Shown here: one piece after another, positions 7,889 through 16,030 of the stretch | How positions within the stretch are numbered: the first letter of the stretch is position 1 | Layout: every line of letters starts with the position of its first letter | Source: an uncultured Caulobacterales bacterium | Lineage (GTDB): Bacteria > Pseudomonadota > Alphaproteobacteria > Caulobacterales > Caulobacteraceae | DNA: 64,000 nt | Reading direction: 5' to 3' | Assembly: GCA_903900155.1 (NCBI GenBank) | Contig: CAIUMD010000091.1 | Coordinates: forward strand, 1-64,000 | Notes under the pieces: generated by a model | The model's database searches: none | The model's input: only the letters and a program-made list of their open reading frames with translations | What the model was told of the DNA's origin: nothing | Program-made: the position numbers and the translations under genes

Positions 7889-8536
7889 TTAGCTGCCCGA
7901 GGCCGTGTCAGCCGCCGCTTGGGCGGCGGGCAGGGCGCGGCGATAGGTGTCGACGACCTTCAGCAGGCCTTCGATCTCGGCGTTAGTGATGGCGGTGCGG
8001 TGCTCGTAGCCCTTGGGCGAGGTGAGCTTGTAGGCCCAGGCGCCCGGCTTGCCGGCCGCGCTGCGCAGTTCGGCCTCGGAGACGCTGAACGAGACTTCCT
8101 CGCGGCACACTTCCGGCGCTTCGAAGAAGAAGCACTGGCCGGCGTTGTCGCGGATCTTGGTCAGCGGCGCCTCGACCGGCCAGGTGGCCGTCTGGTGCGA
8201 CACCTGGCTGTAGCCGCGGATGGCGCCCGGGTACATCACGGTCTGGCGCACCTCGAAGCGTGTGGCGCCCGAGCGCTTGTCGACGAAGGCGCGCAGGTGG
8301 TTGTCGCTGGCCGGCGACTTCAGCAGGCCCTGACCGGCGCGGTAGCCTTGCTCCGAGCTGATCACCGTCTCGATGTCCAGCGGATCATCGATGATTTGCG
8401 TCTTGGCTTGGAAATGGGCGGCGGTGAGGGCGGTCTGCTTGGCCGACAGTTTGACCGGCTCGGCGCCGGCCGTCCCTGCAACGGCGACGCCGCCCGCCAG
8501 GGTCAAAGCCAACAAAATATTACGGGTCGTAGTCAT
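7889..8536 (-). CDS. Secreted hypothetical protein
   Basis: 215-residue protein with a signal peptide ending GTAGA before EPV (about residue 25). The mature domain has one probable disulfide (GQCFFF and EVCREE, about residues 135-145) and mixed alpha/beta character, with no catalytic motif I can name. GGGAG precedes the ATG. It stands between the phytase gene and a small secreted protein, all leftward. The 134-bp gap to the phytase gene carries a TGTCA-type repeat that could be its own regulatory site. Confidence 0.7.
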   Translation of the reverse strand: MTTTRNILLALTLAGGVAVAGTAGAEPVKLSAKQTALTAAHFQAKTQIIDDPLDIETVISSEQGYRAGQGLLKSPASDNHLRAFVDKRSGATRFEVRQTVMYPGAIRGYSQVSHQTATWPVEAPLTKIRDNAGQCFFFEAPEVCREEVSFSVSEAELRSAAGKPGAWAYKLTSPKGYEHRTAITNAEIEGLLKVVDTYRRALPAAQAAADTASGS

Positions 8537-8630
8537 CCAATATCTCCCGGCAGCGGCCGCCCTGGGGGGCGAGCGGCCCTGCTACGGGTCTGAGATTGGC
8601 GACGCCGCCTTTCGGCTCTGCATCGCGTTC

Positions 8631-8648
8631 GTGACAAAGAATGACAGG
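8631..8648 (-). promoter_or_regulatory. Shared 18-bp element, copy 2; TGTCA repeat
   Basis: Read on the minus strand this contains CTGTCAT TCTT TGTCAC, two TGTCA cores 10 bp apart, some 95 bp upstream of the secreted-protein start. The first half is identical to a PhoB half-site (CTGTCAT), but the period is 10 rather than the 11 bp of a canonical Pho box. A near copy precedes the carbonic anhydrase gene. Confidence 0.35.
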
Positions 8649-8669
8649 CTAAGCTTTCGCCAAAATCCC

Positions 8670-10679
8670 TTACGGCTTCAGCTTTCCCGCGATGGCCGAC
8701 CATGGAACGAGCTTGAAGTTCTGGTGCTCGGGCGGGGAAATGTTGCGGCCGTCCTGGGCCACGAACGCCCCGCCTTCCAGGCCCGCGCCGAGGTTGGCGC
8801 TGGTCACGTCCAGGCCGTCGGTCTCGGAGATCCCATCGATCGCTTTTGATCCGTCGGCCGTGACCGCGAAGCTGCCGACATAGGCGTTGTCGCCCTCGCG
8901 GCGGAACACCGCGTAGGTGTTGTCGCCCTGGCTGGACACCACCACGAAACCCTTGCCGCCGGCTTGAGCGTAGAGGCCGACGCCCTCCAGGTCGTCCTTC
9001 AGGGCGGGGTTGTCGGCGATGCGGGCCACGGCCTTCTTGGCCGAGCCGGCCTTGGCGTCGGCGCCCAGCCGCCACAGGGCGACGTCTTCCTCGGCCACGT
9101 AGAGCGCGCCGGTCTCGTCGTCGGCGACGCAGCCTTCGGTCTGGGTGTCGAAGCGGATGTCGCGGACGGCTTCCGCCTTGACCTTGCCGGCCGGGGTGGC
9201 GGTCAGTTTCCACTGGCGCACCAGGCCGTCCGGATCGCTGATGAAGACGAAGGCGCCGCCCTTGCGGTCCTGGTACATGCACAGGCCGTACGGATCCGAA
9301 AGGTTCGTGGGCTGAGGCCCGTCGGCGACGTTGCTCAGCAGGCGCGTCTGCGGATCGATCGTGTAGAGGGCGATCGACTTGTGGGTGCGGTCGCTGGCGG
9401 CGATCAGGGTGACGGTCTTGCCGGCCAGCTTGAAGCCGCCGCGCAGGTCGACATTGTTCATCTTGCCGTCGGGCAGGAACTGCAGGCGCTGGCCCGACAG
9501 GTCATAGACCGCCAGGCCGCCCTTCTTATCAGTGCCGATGATGGCGCTCTTTGAGGGATCCGTCGGATGGACCCAGATGGCCGGATCGTCGGCGGCGTCG
9601 CCGTCGTGGTCGACCGGAACCGTTTCCATGGTGGCGTGGACCAGGGCGACCTTGCTCTTGGGCGCGGCCGGGGCGTCGACGCCGGTCGGGAGCTTCAGGC
9701 TGGCGGCGATATCGGCCCAGGACAGAATCTGGCTGTGCGCGCCTTGCTTGCGGTCGTCCGCGATCAGCAGGGCGCCGGCCGGCAGGCTGGCGCCGATGGG
9801 CGCGCGCAGGCCAAACAGCGCAGAGGGGTTCTCGATCGCGCCGGCCTTGAAGCTCCCCAGGAACCTGTCGCCCGCGCTGCGGTCATAGACGTTGAAGTCG
9901 CCCGCGTCGGCGTTGGCGGCGACCAGATAGTTGGCGCCCGCGCCGCCATCGATCACGGCCAGGCCCCCGACCTCGCCGGCGATATGGCCCAGGCGGTTGA
10001 TGTCGACGATGGTCGGGACCGGCTCGGCCTCGGGATCGGCGTCGTAGCGCCAGACGCCCACGGCGGCTTGCGCGACATACAGCGCGCCGGTCGCATCGTC
10101 GGCGACGCAGAACTTGGCCTCGGACGACAGGCGCAGCCGGCGCACGACGCGGCCGTCCATCTGGCCGCCCCCTTGGCTTTCTTTGGCCGTGGGATACAGC
10201 AGCCACTGGTCCAACTGACCTTCGCGGCCCATGGCGAAGGCATAAAGCGCGCCGTCGCGCACGCTGCGGTGCAGGCACAGGCCTTCGCCGGAATAGCCCA
10301 AGGCCAGCGGCTTGGCGTTCAGGGCCGAGACCCTGCCGCTGGCATAATCGCGGGCGAAGAGGCGCAAGGCCCCGGCCTGACTGTCCAGCACGGCCAGGAT
10401 GGCGCGGGTCCCGTCGTCACGCGCGTCGACCGCCTCGACCTCGCCGCCGGGGACCGAGGCGATGCGCTGACCGTCCAGGCCGTAGAACTCCAGCCCCGCC
10501 AGTTCGGCGCTGGCGGCGATCACGCTCTTCTTCGGATCGGTCTGGTCGAGCAGCAGCACCACGCCGTTGGCGCCGCCCTGGGCGGTCGGAGCGGTGGCGC
10601 CCACCGGCTGGACTTGAGCCAGGGCCGGCGCGGCGATGGTCAGGGCCAGCAGGCTGGCGGCGAGTTTCAGGCGGTTCAT
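8670..10679 (-). CDS. Two-domain beta-propeller phytase
   Basis: 669-residue secreted enzyme that releases phosphate from inositol phosphates. The signal peptide ends APALA (about residue 21). The C-terminal half, from about residue 350, is a full beta-propeller phytase: DHDGDAADDPAIWVHP, a lysine-rich TDKKGGLAVYDL, NNVDLR, a second DPYGLC block, and LYVAEEDVALWR. These carry the acidic calcium and phosphate ligands of the family. The N-terminal half repeats the plan less completely (EGLCLHRS, LYVAQAAVGVWR) and lacks the DDPAIW motif, as in known dual-domain phytases whose first domain is incomplete. It is exported by Sec to the periplasm or outside. The upstream region has GTCA repeats, consistent with phosphate-starvation control. 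Confidence 0.9.
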   Translation of the reverse strand: MNRLKLAASLLALTIAAPALAQVQPVGATAPTAQGGANGVVLLLDQTDPKKSVIAASAELAGLEFYGLDGQRIASVPGGEVEAVDARDDGTRAILAVLDSQAGALRLFARDYASGRVSALNAKPLALGYSGEGLCLHRSVRDGALYAFAMGREGQLDQWLLYPTAKESQGGGQMDGRVVRRLRLSSEAKFCVADDATGALYVAQAAVGVWRYDADPEAEPVPTIVDINRLGHIAGEVGGLAVIDGGAGANYLVAANADAGDFNVYDRSAGDRFLGSFKAGAIENPSALFGLRAPIGASLPAGALLIADDRKQGAHSQILSWADIAASLKLPTGVDAPAAPKSKVALVHATMETVPVDHDGDAADDPAIWVHPTDPSKSAIIGTDKKGGLAVYDLSGQRLQFLPDGKMNNVDLRGGFKLAGKTVTLIAASDRTHKSIALYTIDPQTRLLSNVADGPQPTNLSDPYGLCMYQDRKGGAFVFISDPDGLVRQWKLTATPAGKVKAEAVRDIRFDTQTEGCVADDETGALYVAEEDVALWRLGADAKAGSAKKAVARIADNPALKDDLEGVGLYAQAGGKGFVVVSSQGDNTYAVFRREGDNAYVGSFAVTADGSKAIDGISETDGLDVTSANLGAGLEGGAFVAQDGRNISPPEHQNFKLVPWSAIAGKLKP

Positions 10680-10725
10680 GACGGGCCCCTCCGGTGAAGA
10701 TCATCCCCGCCTAGACGGCGGTCGC

Positions 10726-10783
10726 TGACGCCTGGCTGACGAACCGCGTCATATGAACGGCCTGGAACACACGACGATGACAG
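10726..10783 (-). promoter_or_regulatory. PhoB-like direct repeats upstream of the phytase gene
   Basis: On the minus strand CGTCAGC is repeated with an exact 11-bp period (cores at 10726-10729 and 10737-10740), the spacing used by PhoB/OmpR regulators. Forty bp further upstream is CTGTCAT (10777-10783), a perfect Pho half-site followed after 4 nt by a poor second half. A phytase is a natural Pho-regulon member. The match is partial. Confidence 0.4.
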
Positions 10784-10868
10784 CCAAGCTTCCTCGATAC
10801 GGGGAGGCGAAACGTTCAAGCGCACGCGCGCGCGTTGTGCGCACGTACGGAACCGGTAGTCTCAGATT

Positions 10869-11756
10869 GTGAGTGATCATCTCGGGGCGGATATGATCGA
10901 GGCGGCGCCGAAGACGGCCGAGGCGTTGAGGACGACGATCATCGACCGCTACGACTCGTTGAGCGAGCGGCAGCGCCAGATCGCGCGCTTTGTCCTGGAC
11001 GAGCCCAACGCCTTCGCCTTGGAGACGGTGGCGGTGATCGCCGAGCGTTGCGGCGTGCAGCCCTCCGCCATCATCCGCTTCGCCAAGAGTTTCGGCTATC
11101 CGGGCGCCAGCCAGATGCAGCGGCTGTTCCGCGACAGCCTATTGTCGGGCCAGGCCCCGGGTTTGGGCGAGCGGGCGCGCCATTTCGACGAGGGCGCGGG
11201 TCCCGAGGTTCTGGAGGCGTTTGTCGAGGGCGACGTCCAGGCGCTGCGGAATCTGCTGTGTACGGTGGACGACTCCAAACTGCGCGCCGCGACCCATATG
11301 ATCGCGCAGGCCGAGATGGTCTATGTCGTGGGCTTCCGGCGCTCGTTCCCGGTGGCGTCGTACCTGGCCCACGCCCTGCAGTATGCCGGCAAGCGGGCCT
11401 TCTTCGTCGACGGCATGGCCGGACGGGTGAGGCAGCAGGTGCAGATGATCGGCGCGCGCGACCTGTTGATCGCCGTCAGCAGTCATCCTTATGCCGAGGA
11501 GACGATGCAGGCGGTCGCGGCGGCGGCCCAGCAGGGCGCGCGGATTCTGTTGATCAGCGACAGTCCGGCCAGCCCCATCGCCGCCTCGGCCCAGCTGGTG
11601 TTGCCGGTGCGTGAGGCCGAGACCGGGACCTTTCGCTCGGTGGCGGCCTCGATCTGCCTGGTTCAGGCGCTGGTGTTCGGCTTTCCCGCCGACATCGTGG
11701 GCGACGACCGGGCGGGCGACGACCGGGCGGGCGCGGAACCGGTTCGACCGACCTGA
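10869..11756 (+). CDS. RpiR/MurR-family transcriptional regulator
   Basis: 295-residue regulator divergent from the phytase gene. An N-terminal helix-turn-helix domain of the RpiR type (about residues 20-95, LSERQRQIARFVLDEP and VQPSAIIRFAKSFGYPG) is followed by a SIS sugar-phosphate-binding domain (about 125-265, VYVVGFRRS, AVSSHPYAEE, LISDSPASPIA). Members sense phosphorylated sugars or inositols, so a role near a phytase makes sense, but the ligand is inferred. It starts with GTG. The C-terminal tail contains a 15-bp tandem duplication (11701-11730) giving GDDRAGDDRAG. Confidence 0.88.
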   Translation: MSDHLGADMIEAAPKTAEALRTTIIDRYDSLSERQRQIARFVLDEPNAFALETVAVIAERCGVQPSAIIRFAKSFGYPGASQMQRLFRDSLLSGQAPGLGERARHFDEGAGPEVLEAFVEGDVQALRNLLCTVDDSKLRAATHMIAQAEMVYVVGFRRSFPVASYLAHALQYAGKRAFFVDGMAGRVRQQVQMIGARDLLIAVSSHPYAEETMQAVAAAAQQGARILLISDSPASPIAASAQLVLPVREAETGTFRSVAASICLVQALVFGFPADIVGDDRAGDDRAGAEPVRPT

Positions 11757-11769
11757 AGCGTTGCGGCGC

Positions 11770-11786
11770 GTCAGGGGCGTGTCAGG
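11770..11786 (+). promoter_or_regulatory. GTCAGG direct repeat before the PepSY-regulator-kinase operon
   Basis: GTCAGG occurs twice with an 11-bp period (11770-11775 and 11781-11786), 24 bp before the PepSY gene start. This is the geometry of an OmpR-family dimer site and suggests autoregulation by the response regulator encoded in the operon. Confidence 0.35.
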
Positions 11787-11809
11787 ATAGCTGTGGAATC
11801 GTCCAGCCC

Positions 11810-12145
11810 ATGAAACTGTCCCGCACCCCCTTCGTCAGCCTGGTGATCATCGCCGTGACCGCCTCGATCCTGGCCGCCACCAGCGTCGTCGCCTCCGACG
11901 AGCACAAGAAGCAGAGTCACGAGGCCGCGCGCCAGGCCCTGCTGCGCAAGGAAGTCCTGCCGCTGACCCGCATCCTGGCCATCGCCGCCCAGCGCGTCCC
12001 TGGCGAGATCATCGAGGTCGAGCTGGAGCAGGGCGATCATGGCCGCCTGAAATACGACCTGAAGATCCTGGCCAAGTCCGGCCGCATCCGTGAACTGGAA
12101 CTCGACGCCAGGACCGGCGCGACCCTGAAGCTCGAGGACGACTGA
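11810..12145 (+). CDS. PepSY-domain periplasmic protein
   Basis: 111-residue exported protein. The N-terminal hydrophobic segment (about 8-28) is a signal peptide or anchor. The rest is one PepSY-like unit: a helix (QALLRKEVLPLTRILAIAAQ) followed by strands (IIEVELEQ, LKYDLKILAKSGRIRELELD, GATLKLEDD). Proteins like this often precede QseB/PmrA-type regulators and their kinases and are thought to modulate the sensor or a peptidase. Its stop (TGA) directly abuts the GTG of the next gene, so this is the first gene of a three-gene operon. Confidence 0.82.
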   Translation: MKLSRTPFVSLVIIAVTASILAATSVVASDEHKKQSHEAARQALLRKEVLPLTRILAIAAQRVPGEIIEVELEQGDHGRLKYDLKILAKSGRIRELELDARTGATLKLEDD

Positions 12146-12811
12146 GTGCGGGCGCTGGTCGTCGAGGACGATCCCGTCGTCGGGCCTGACCTGGCCAAGG
12201 CGCTGGCCGCCAGCGGCTTCGTCGTGGACCTGGCGCGCGACGGCGAGGAGGCCTCGTTCAAGGGCGGGGTCGAGGACTATGCCGTCGTGATCCTGGACTT
12301 GGGGTTGCCGCGCCTGGACGGCCTGTCCGTGCTGCGCCGCTGGCGCAAGGACGGGCGGGCGTTTCCGGTGCTGATCCTGTCGGCGCGCGGCGACTGGACC
12401 GAGAAGGTCGAGGGGATCGAGGCGGGCGCCGACGACTACCTGGCCAAGCCGTTCCAGATGGGCGAGCTCCTGGCGCGGGCGAGGGGCTTGGTGCGCCGCG
12501 CCGCCGGCCGCGTCTCGCCGGTGATCGAGGCAGGGCGCCTGGCCCTGGACACCCGCCGGATGTCGGCGACCCTGGACGGCGCGCCGGTCAAGCTGTCGCC
12601 GCTGGAGTTTCGCCTGCTGGACTGCCTGGCGCACAATCCCGGCCGCGCGGTCTCGGCCGGCGAGTTGGCCGAGCAGCTGTACGGCGTGGCCGAGACCGCC
12701 GACGCCAACGCCATCGAGGCCCTGGTCACCCGCCTGCGCCGCAAGGTCGGGGCCGACGTGATCGAGACGCGGCGCGGCTTTGGCTACCTGCTGGCGGGCG
12801 TCACGGCGTGA
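12146..12811 (+). CDS. OmpR-family response regulator (QseB/PmrA-like)
   Basis: 221-residue transcription factor. The receiver has VEDD at 6-9, phospho-Asp51 in ILDLGLPRLDG, Ser79 and KPF (Lys101). The C-terminal winged helix (about 125-218) has LSPLEFRLLDCLAHNPG and ETRRGFGYLL. It starts with GTG immediately after the PepSY stop and overlaps the kinase start by 4 bp (GTGA). The regulator-kinase pair is of the type that answers metal, antimicrobial-peptide or envelope signals; the signal here is unknown. Confidence 0.93.
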   Translation: MRALVVEDDPVVGPDLAKALAASGFVVDLARDGEEASFKGGVEDYAVVILDLGLPRLDGLSVLRRWRKDGRAFPVLILSARGDWTEKVEGIEAGADDYLAKPFQMGELLARARGLVRRAAGRVSPVIEAGRLALDTRRMSATLDGAPVKLSPLEFRLLDCLAHNPGRAVSAGELAEQLYGVAETADANAIEALVTRLRRKVGADVIETRRGFGYLLAGVTA

Positions 12812-14154
12812 AGGGACGCTCGCTGCGAAGCCAATCCTTAAATGGAAGACTGATCGCCGGCGGCATGCTGGCCATCCTGGCGGCGCTGGCCGTGTCGTGG
12901 CTGGCCATGACCTGGCTATTCGAGCGCCATATCGAGCGGCGGGAGATCGCGGAACTGACCCGCATCGGCCAGGAACTGGCCGCCCATGTCCGGCCCGCGC
13001 CGCGGGATGGCGTGATGGCCCGGGCGTTGCTGACCGACCCGCGCCTGCGCAAGCCGATGGGCGGCCTTTATTGGCAGGTCTCGTCCGCGAAGGGCTCGCA
13101 GCGGTCGATGTCGTTGTGGGATCAGGCGCTGACGCCGCCGGCCAGCGTGCAGACGGAAGAATGGGCGCCGCGCATCGCCGTCGGACCGTTCGGCGACCGC
13201 CTGCTGCTGCTCGAGCGCTCGGTGCGGCCCGACCGCAACGGCCCTGCCGTGCTGATCCAGGTGGCCAGCGACGAGAAGGGCCTGCGGACGGCGCGTCAGG
13301 AGTTCGGTCGGGATCTCGCCCTGTTCCTGGCCGGCCTCTGGGGGGTGCTGTCGGCCGCCGCCGCCTTGCAGGTGACCCTGGGCCTGGCCCCGCTGGCCCG
13401 CGTGCGCGATGACCTGGCTCGCCTGCGCAAGAGTCCGTCGGCTCGGATGTCCGACGAGCATCCGCAGGAGATCGCTCCGCTGGCCGAGGCGATCAACGCC
13501 CTGGCCGAGGCGAGGGAAGGCGACCTCGCCCGCGCTCGTCGCCGGGCCGGCGACCTCGCCCACAGTCTGAAGACCCCGCTGGCCGCCCTGTCGGCCCAGA
13601 GCCGTCGCGCTCGCGAGGCCGGGGCCGCCGAGGCCGCCGACGGTTTGGACGCTGCCATCGCCGCCGTCTCATCCGCTCTGGAGGCTGAATTGGCTCGTGC
13701 GCGGGCGGCGGCCTCGCGAGAAGCCGCCTTCGCCGCCGAGGCCGCGCCGCTGGCCGTGGCCGAGCGTCTCGTGGCGGTGCTGGAACGTACGGCCGACGGC
13801 GAGCGACTGATCTTCGATGTCGAGATCCCCGCCGAGCTGCGCGTGCCGGTGTCCGAGGACGCGGTGACCGAGATGCTGGGCGCCCTGATCGAGAACGCCG
13901 CTCGCTTCGCCCGCCATCAGGTGCGGATCTCGGGCGAGGCCGGCCTATTGCGGGTCGAGGACGACGGTCCGGGCATGGACGAAGGACGGGCCGAGGCAGC
14001 CCTGGCGCGGGGGGCGAGGCTGGACGAGGCCGGCCCGGGACACGGCCTGGGCCTGGCCATCGTTCGCGACCTGGCCGAGTCCTCCGGCGCCGTGCTGCGC
14101 ATGGACCGCTCGAATCTGGGCGGCCTGCGCGTCACCATCGCCTGGACGGCTTAG
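12808..14154 (+). CDS. Sensor histidine kinase (PhoQ-like)
   Basis: 448-residue inner-membrane kinase with membrane segments at about 15-37 and 170-192 around a periplasmic domain of some 130 residues. The phospho-acceptor is His252 in RAGDLAHSLKTPLAALSAQS, the form seen in PhoQ-type kinases. The ATPase domain has LIENAARFA, EDDGPGMDE and GHGLGLAIV. A long Ala-rich helix (about 265-320) separates the two. It starts with GTG inside the end of the regulator gene. Its stop lies against a degraded gene on the other strand. Confidence 0.92.
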   Translation: MKGRSLRSQSLNGRLIAGGMLAILAALAVSWLAMTWLFERHIERREIAELTRIGQELAAHVRPAPRDGVMARALLTDPRLRKPMGGLYWQVSSAKGSQRSMSLWDQALTPPASVQTEEWAPRIAVGPFGDRLLLLERSVRPDRNGPAVLIQVASDEKGLRTARQEFGRDLALFLAGLWGVLSAAAALQVTLGLAPLARVRDDLARLRKSPSARMSDEHPQEIAPLAEAINALAEAREGDLARARRRAGDLAHSLKTPLAALSAQSRRAREAGAAEAADGLDAAIAAVSSALEAELARARAAASREAAFAAEAAPLAVAERLVAVLERTADGERLIFDVEIPAELRVPVSEDAVTEMLGALIENAARFARHQVRISGEAGLLRVEDDGPGMDEGRAEAALARGARLDEAGPGHGLGLAIVRDLAESSGAVLRMDRSNLGGLRVTIAWTA

Positions 14155-14258
14155 AGCTTCATCGACAGCTCGGCATTGTCGGCGACGATCAGCGCGCCAG
14201 GTTTCAGGCGGCTTTCCAGCAGGGGCGCGATGGGGGCGGTGGCCAGGGTCGTCGTTTT
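14151..14258 (-). pseudogene. Relic of an O-methyltransferase 3' end
   Basis: Read leftward these 36 codons give KTTTLATAPIAPLLESRL, then KPGALIVADNA, then ELSMKL and a stop. The block ESRLKPGALIVADNA resembles the last helix and strand of SAM-dependent O-methyltransferases, and ELSMKL resembles their extreme C-terminus. The loop that normally joins them is absent, as are all upstream motifs, and there is no start codon. It lies divergent from a TetR gene. I infer a decayed gene once paired with that regulator. Chance similarity cannot be excluded for so short a piece. Confidence 0.4.
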
Positions 14259-14307
14259 TGACTCCTAAGGCTCGAAAGGGCGCGGTCTTGCGTTCCAGCC
14301 CAAAATA

Positions 14308-14335
14308 CGAATAATCCGTCGAGTTACGGTATTCG
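14308..14335. promoter_or_regulatory. Probable TetR operator
   Basis: An imperfect inverted repeat, CGAATAatCCGT - 6 bp - ACGGTATTCG, lies 17-44 bp before the TetR start codon. It is AT-richer than its surroundings and is well placed for autorepression and for control of the lost divergent gene. Confidence 0.45.
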
Positions 14336-14351
14336 CGTTGCGAGGCTGCCG

Positions 14352-15020
14352 ATGACCGACCGTTCAACACCCCGGATTTCTTCGAGAAAACTGCCCCAGC
14401 AGGCGCGTTCGACCGAACTGGTCGCGGCGATCCTGGAGGCCGCTGTTCAGGTTCTGGCCAAGGAAGGCGTCCATCGTTTCACGACGGCGCGGGTGGCCGA
14501 GAAGGCCGGCGTCAGCGTCGGCTCGATCTACCAGTACTTCCCTAACAAGGCGGCTATTCTGTTCCGCCTGCAGAGCGACGAGTGGCGCGAAACCACGGAT
14601 TTGCTGAAGGAAATCCTGGGTGACGCCTCCAGCCCGCCGCTGGAACGCCTGCGGGCTCTGGTCATCGCCTTCATCCGCTCCGAATGCGAGGAGGCCGAGG
14701 TGCGGGGCGCCTTGGACGACGCCGCTCCGCTGTACCGTGACGCGCCCGAGGCGCAGGAAGCCCGGCTGTCGGGCACGCAGACCCTGCTCAACTTCATGAT
14801 CGAACTGATGCCCGACACGCCCGAGGCCGAGCGGGCGGTCGTGGGTGATCTGATCTCCAACACCTTGAAACAGGTGGGAAAAGCCTTCTCCGAGACGCCG
14901 CGTACGGAGGCGGAGATCGAGGTCTATGCCGGGGCCATGGCCGACATGTTCCAGGCCTATCTGGTGTGGATCGGCTGGAAGAATCCCAGGGCCTCGGACC
15001 GTCGTAGACCGATGATTTGA
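14352..15020 (+). CDS. TetR-family transcriptional regulator
   Basis: 222-residue repressor. The N-terminal helix-turn-helix is typical (residues about 22-70): ILEAAVQVLAKEGVHRFTTA, then VSVGSIYQYFPNKAAI. The C-terminal ligand domain (to about 205) is helical, with LISNTLKQVGKAFSE. The frame begins just after an inverted repeat that is likely its operator. The gene it would have controlled on the other side appears decayed. It converges on the LysR gene. The ligand is unknown. Confidence 0.88.
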   Translation: MTDRSTPRISSRKLPQQARSTELVAAILEAAVQVLAKEGVHRFTTARVAEKAGVSVGSIYQYFPNKAAILFRLQSDEWRETTDLLKEILGDASSPPLERLRALVIAFIRSECEEAEVRGALDDAAPLYRDAPEAQEARLSGTQTLLNFMIELMPDTPEAERAVVGDLISNTLKQVGKAFSETPRTEAEIEVYAGAMADMFQAYLVWIGWKNPRASDRRRPMI

Positions 15021-15036
15021 CGCTTTCGTCGCATTT

Positions 15037-15933
15037 CTACGGCGTATCTAGCAATTTCAAGAAGTTAGCCAGGGTTGCCGAGACCTCGCCGCGCCGCCAG
15101 ACCAGCCCGGTCTCCAACTCCGGGACCGCGCCGGCCAGCGGGATGTAGCTGACGCCGGTGCGGGCCATGTTCCGCAGCGAGGCCGGGACCAGGGCTATCC
15201 CCAAGCCGCTGGAGACCAGGCTGATGATGGTCTGCATCTGGATGGCTTCCTGGACGATTCTGGGCGCGCCGCCCAGAGCCGCGTAGTAGCCGGTGACGAG
15301 GTCATGGAAGGCCGGCGCCACCTGCTTGGGGAACAGGATCAGCGGCGAGGCCAGCACCTCGCTCGTGGCTAGCCGATCGTCGCTGGCGATGCGGCCCTCG
15401 TCGATCCAGGCCGTCGGGACCGCCGCGATCAGCGGCTCGCGCAGCAGGCGGCGATAGTCCAGCGGCGGGGGCAGGGCCTGGTCGGCGGGCGGGATGATGA
15501 TGCCGGCATGGCGCTCGCCGGCGACCAAAGCCGGGATCTGCACGTCGCTGGTCGCCTCGAACAGGCGGATCTCGACGTCCGGAAAGGCCTGGGAATAGCG
15601 GCGCACCAGGGCCGGCAGGACGCTGTAGTCGGCGGTGCTGACGAAGGACAGGGTCAGAAGGCCCGTCTGGCCGTCGCGGATGCGGCGGGCGGTGGTCGGC
15701 AGTTCGTCCAGGCTGTCCAGCGTCGCCAGCACGTGCGGCAGCCACTGCTCGCCGAAGGCGCTGAGCCGCACGCTGCGCTTGGAGCGCACGAACAGTGGCG
15801 CGCCCAGGGTCTTTTCCAGGGCCATGATCGACTGGCTGAGCGGCGGCTGGGTCATGCCCAGCCGCTCGGCGGCCCGGCCGAAATGCAGGGTGTCGGCGAC
15901 GGCGGCGAAATGGCGAAGCGGGCGGACATCCAT
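15037..15933 (-). CDS. ilvR: LysR-type regulator divergent from ilvD (probable IlvR)
   Basis: 298-residue LysR-family activator. The winged helix-turn-helix occupies residues 1-60 (LRHFAAVADTLHFGRAAERL, QPPLSQSIMALEKTLGAPLF), and a periplasmic-binding-like effector domain follows. In Caulobacter crescentus a LysR regulator named IlvR is known to be encoded divergently from ilvD and to control branched-chain amino acid genes; the same layout here supports the name. The 97-bp gap between the two starts holds a TCAGC-N11-GCTGA palindrome. Identity as IlvR rests on gene order and family. Confidence 0.8.
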   Translation of the reverse strand: MDVRPLRHFAAVADTLHFGRAAERLGMTQPPLSQSIMALEKTLGAPLFVRSKRSVRLSAFGEQWLPHVLATLDSLDELPTTARRIRDGQTGLLTLSFVSTADYSVLPALVRRYSQAFPDVEIRLFEATSDVQIPALVAGERHAGIIIPPADQALPPPLDYRRLLREPLIAAVPTAWIDEGRIASDDRLATSEVLASPLILFPKQVAPAFHDLVTGYYAALGGAPRIVQEAIQMQTIISLVSSGLGIALVPASLRNMARTGVSYIPLAGAVPELETGLVWRRGEVSATLANFLKLLDTP

Positions 15934-15942
15934 TTGATATGC

Positions 15943-15963
15943 TCAGCGACCTAATGCTGCTGA
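15943..15963. promoter_or_regulatory. Probable IlvR (LysR-type) operator
   Basis: Perfect 5-bp arms TCAGC and GCTGA are separated by exactly 11 bp, the T-N11-A geometry of LysR sites. The site begins 10 bp upstream of the ilvR start codon and lies 68 bp upstream of ilvD, so it could serve both autoregulation and ilvD activation. Confidence 0.45.
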
Positions 15964-16030
15964 ACTAATATATTTTGCCCTCCAGAGGAACGGCCGTAGA
16001 AAGACCCCACAGCCGACATTGAGATTTCCC

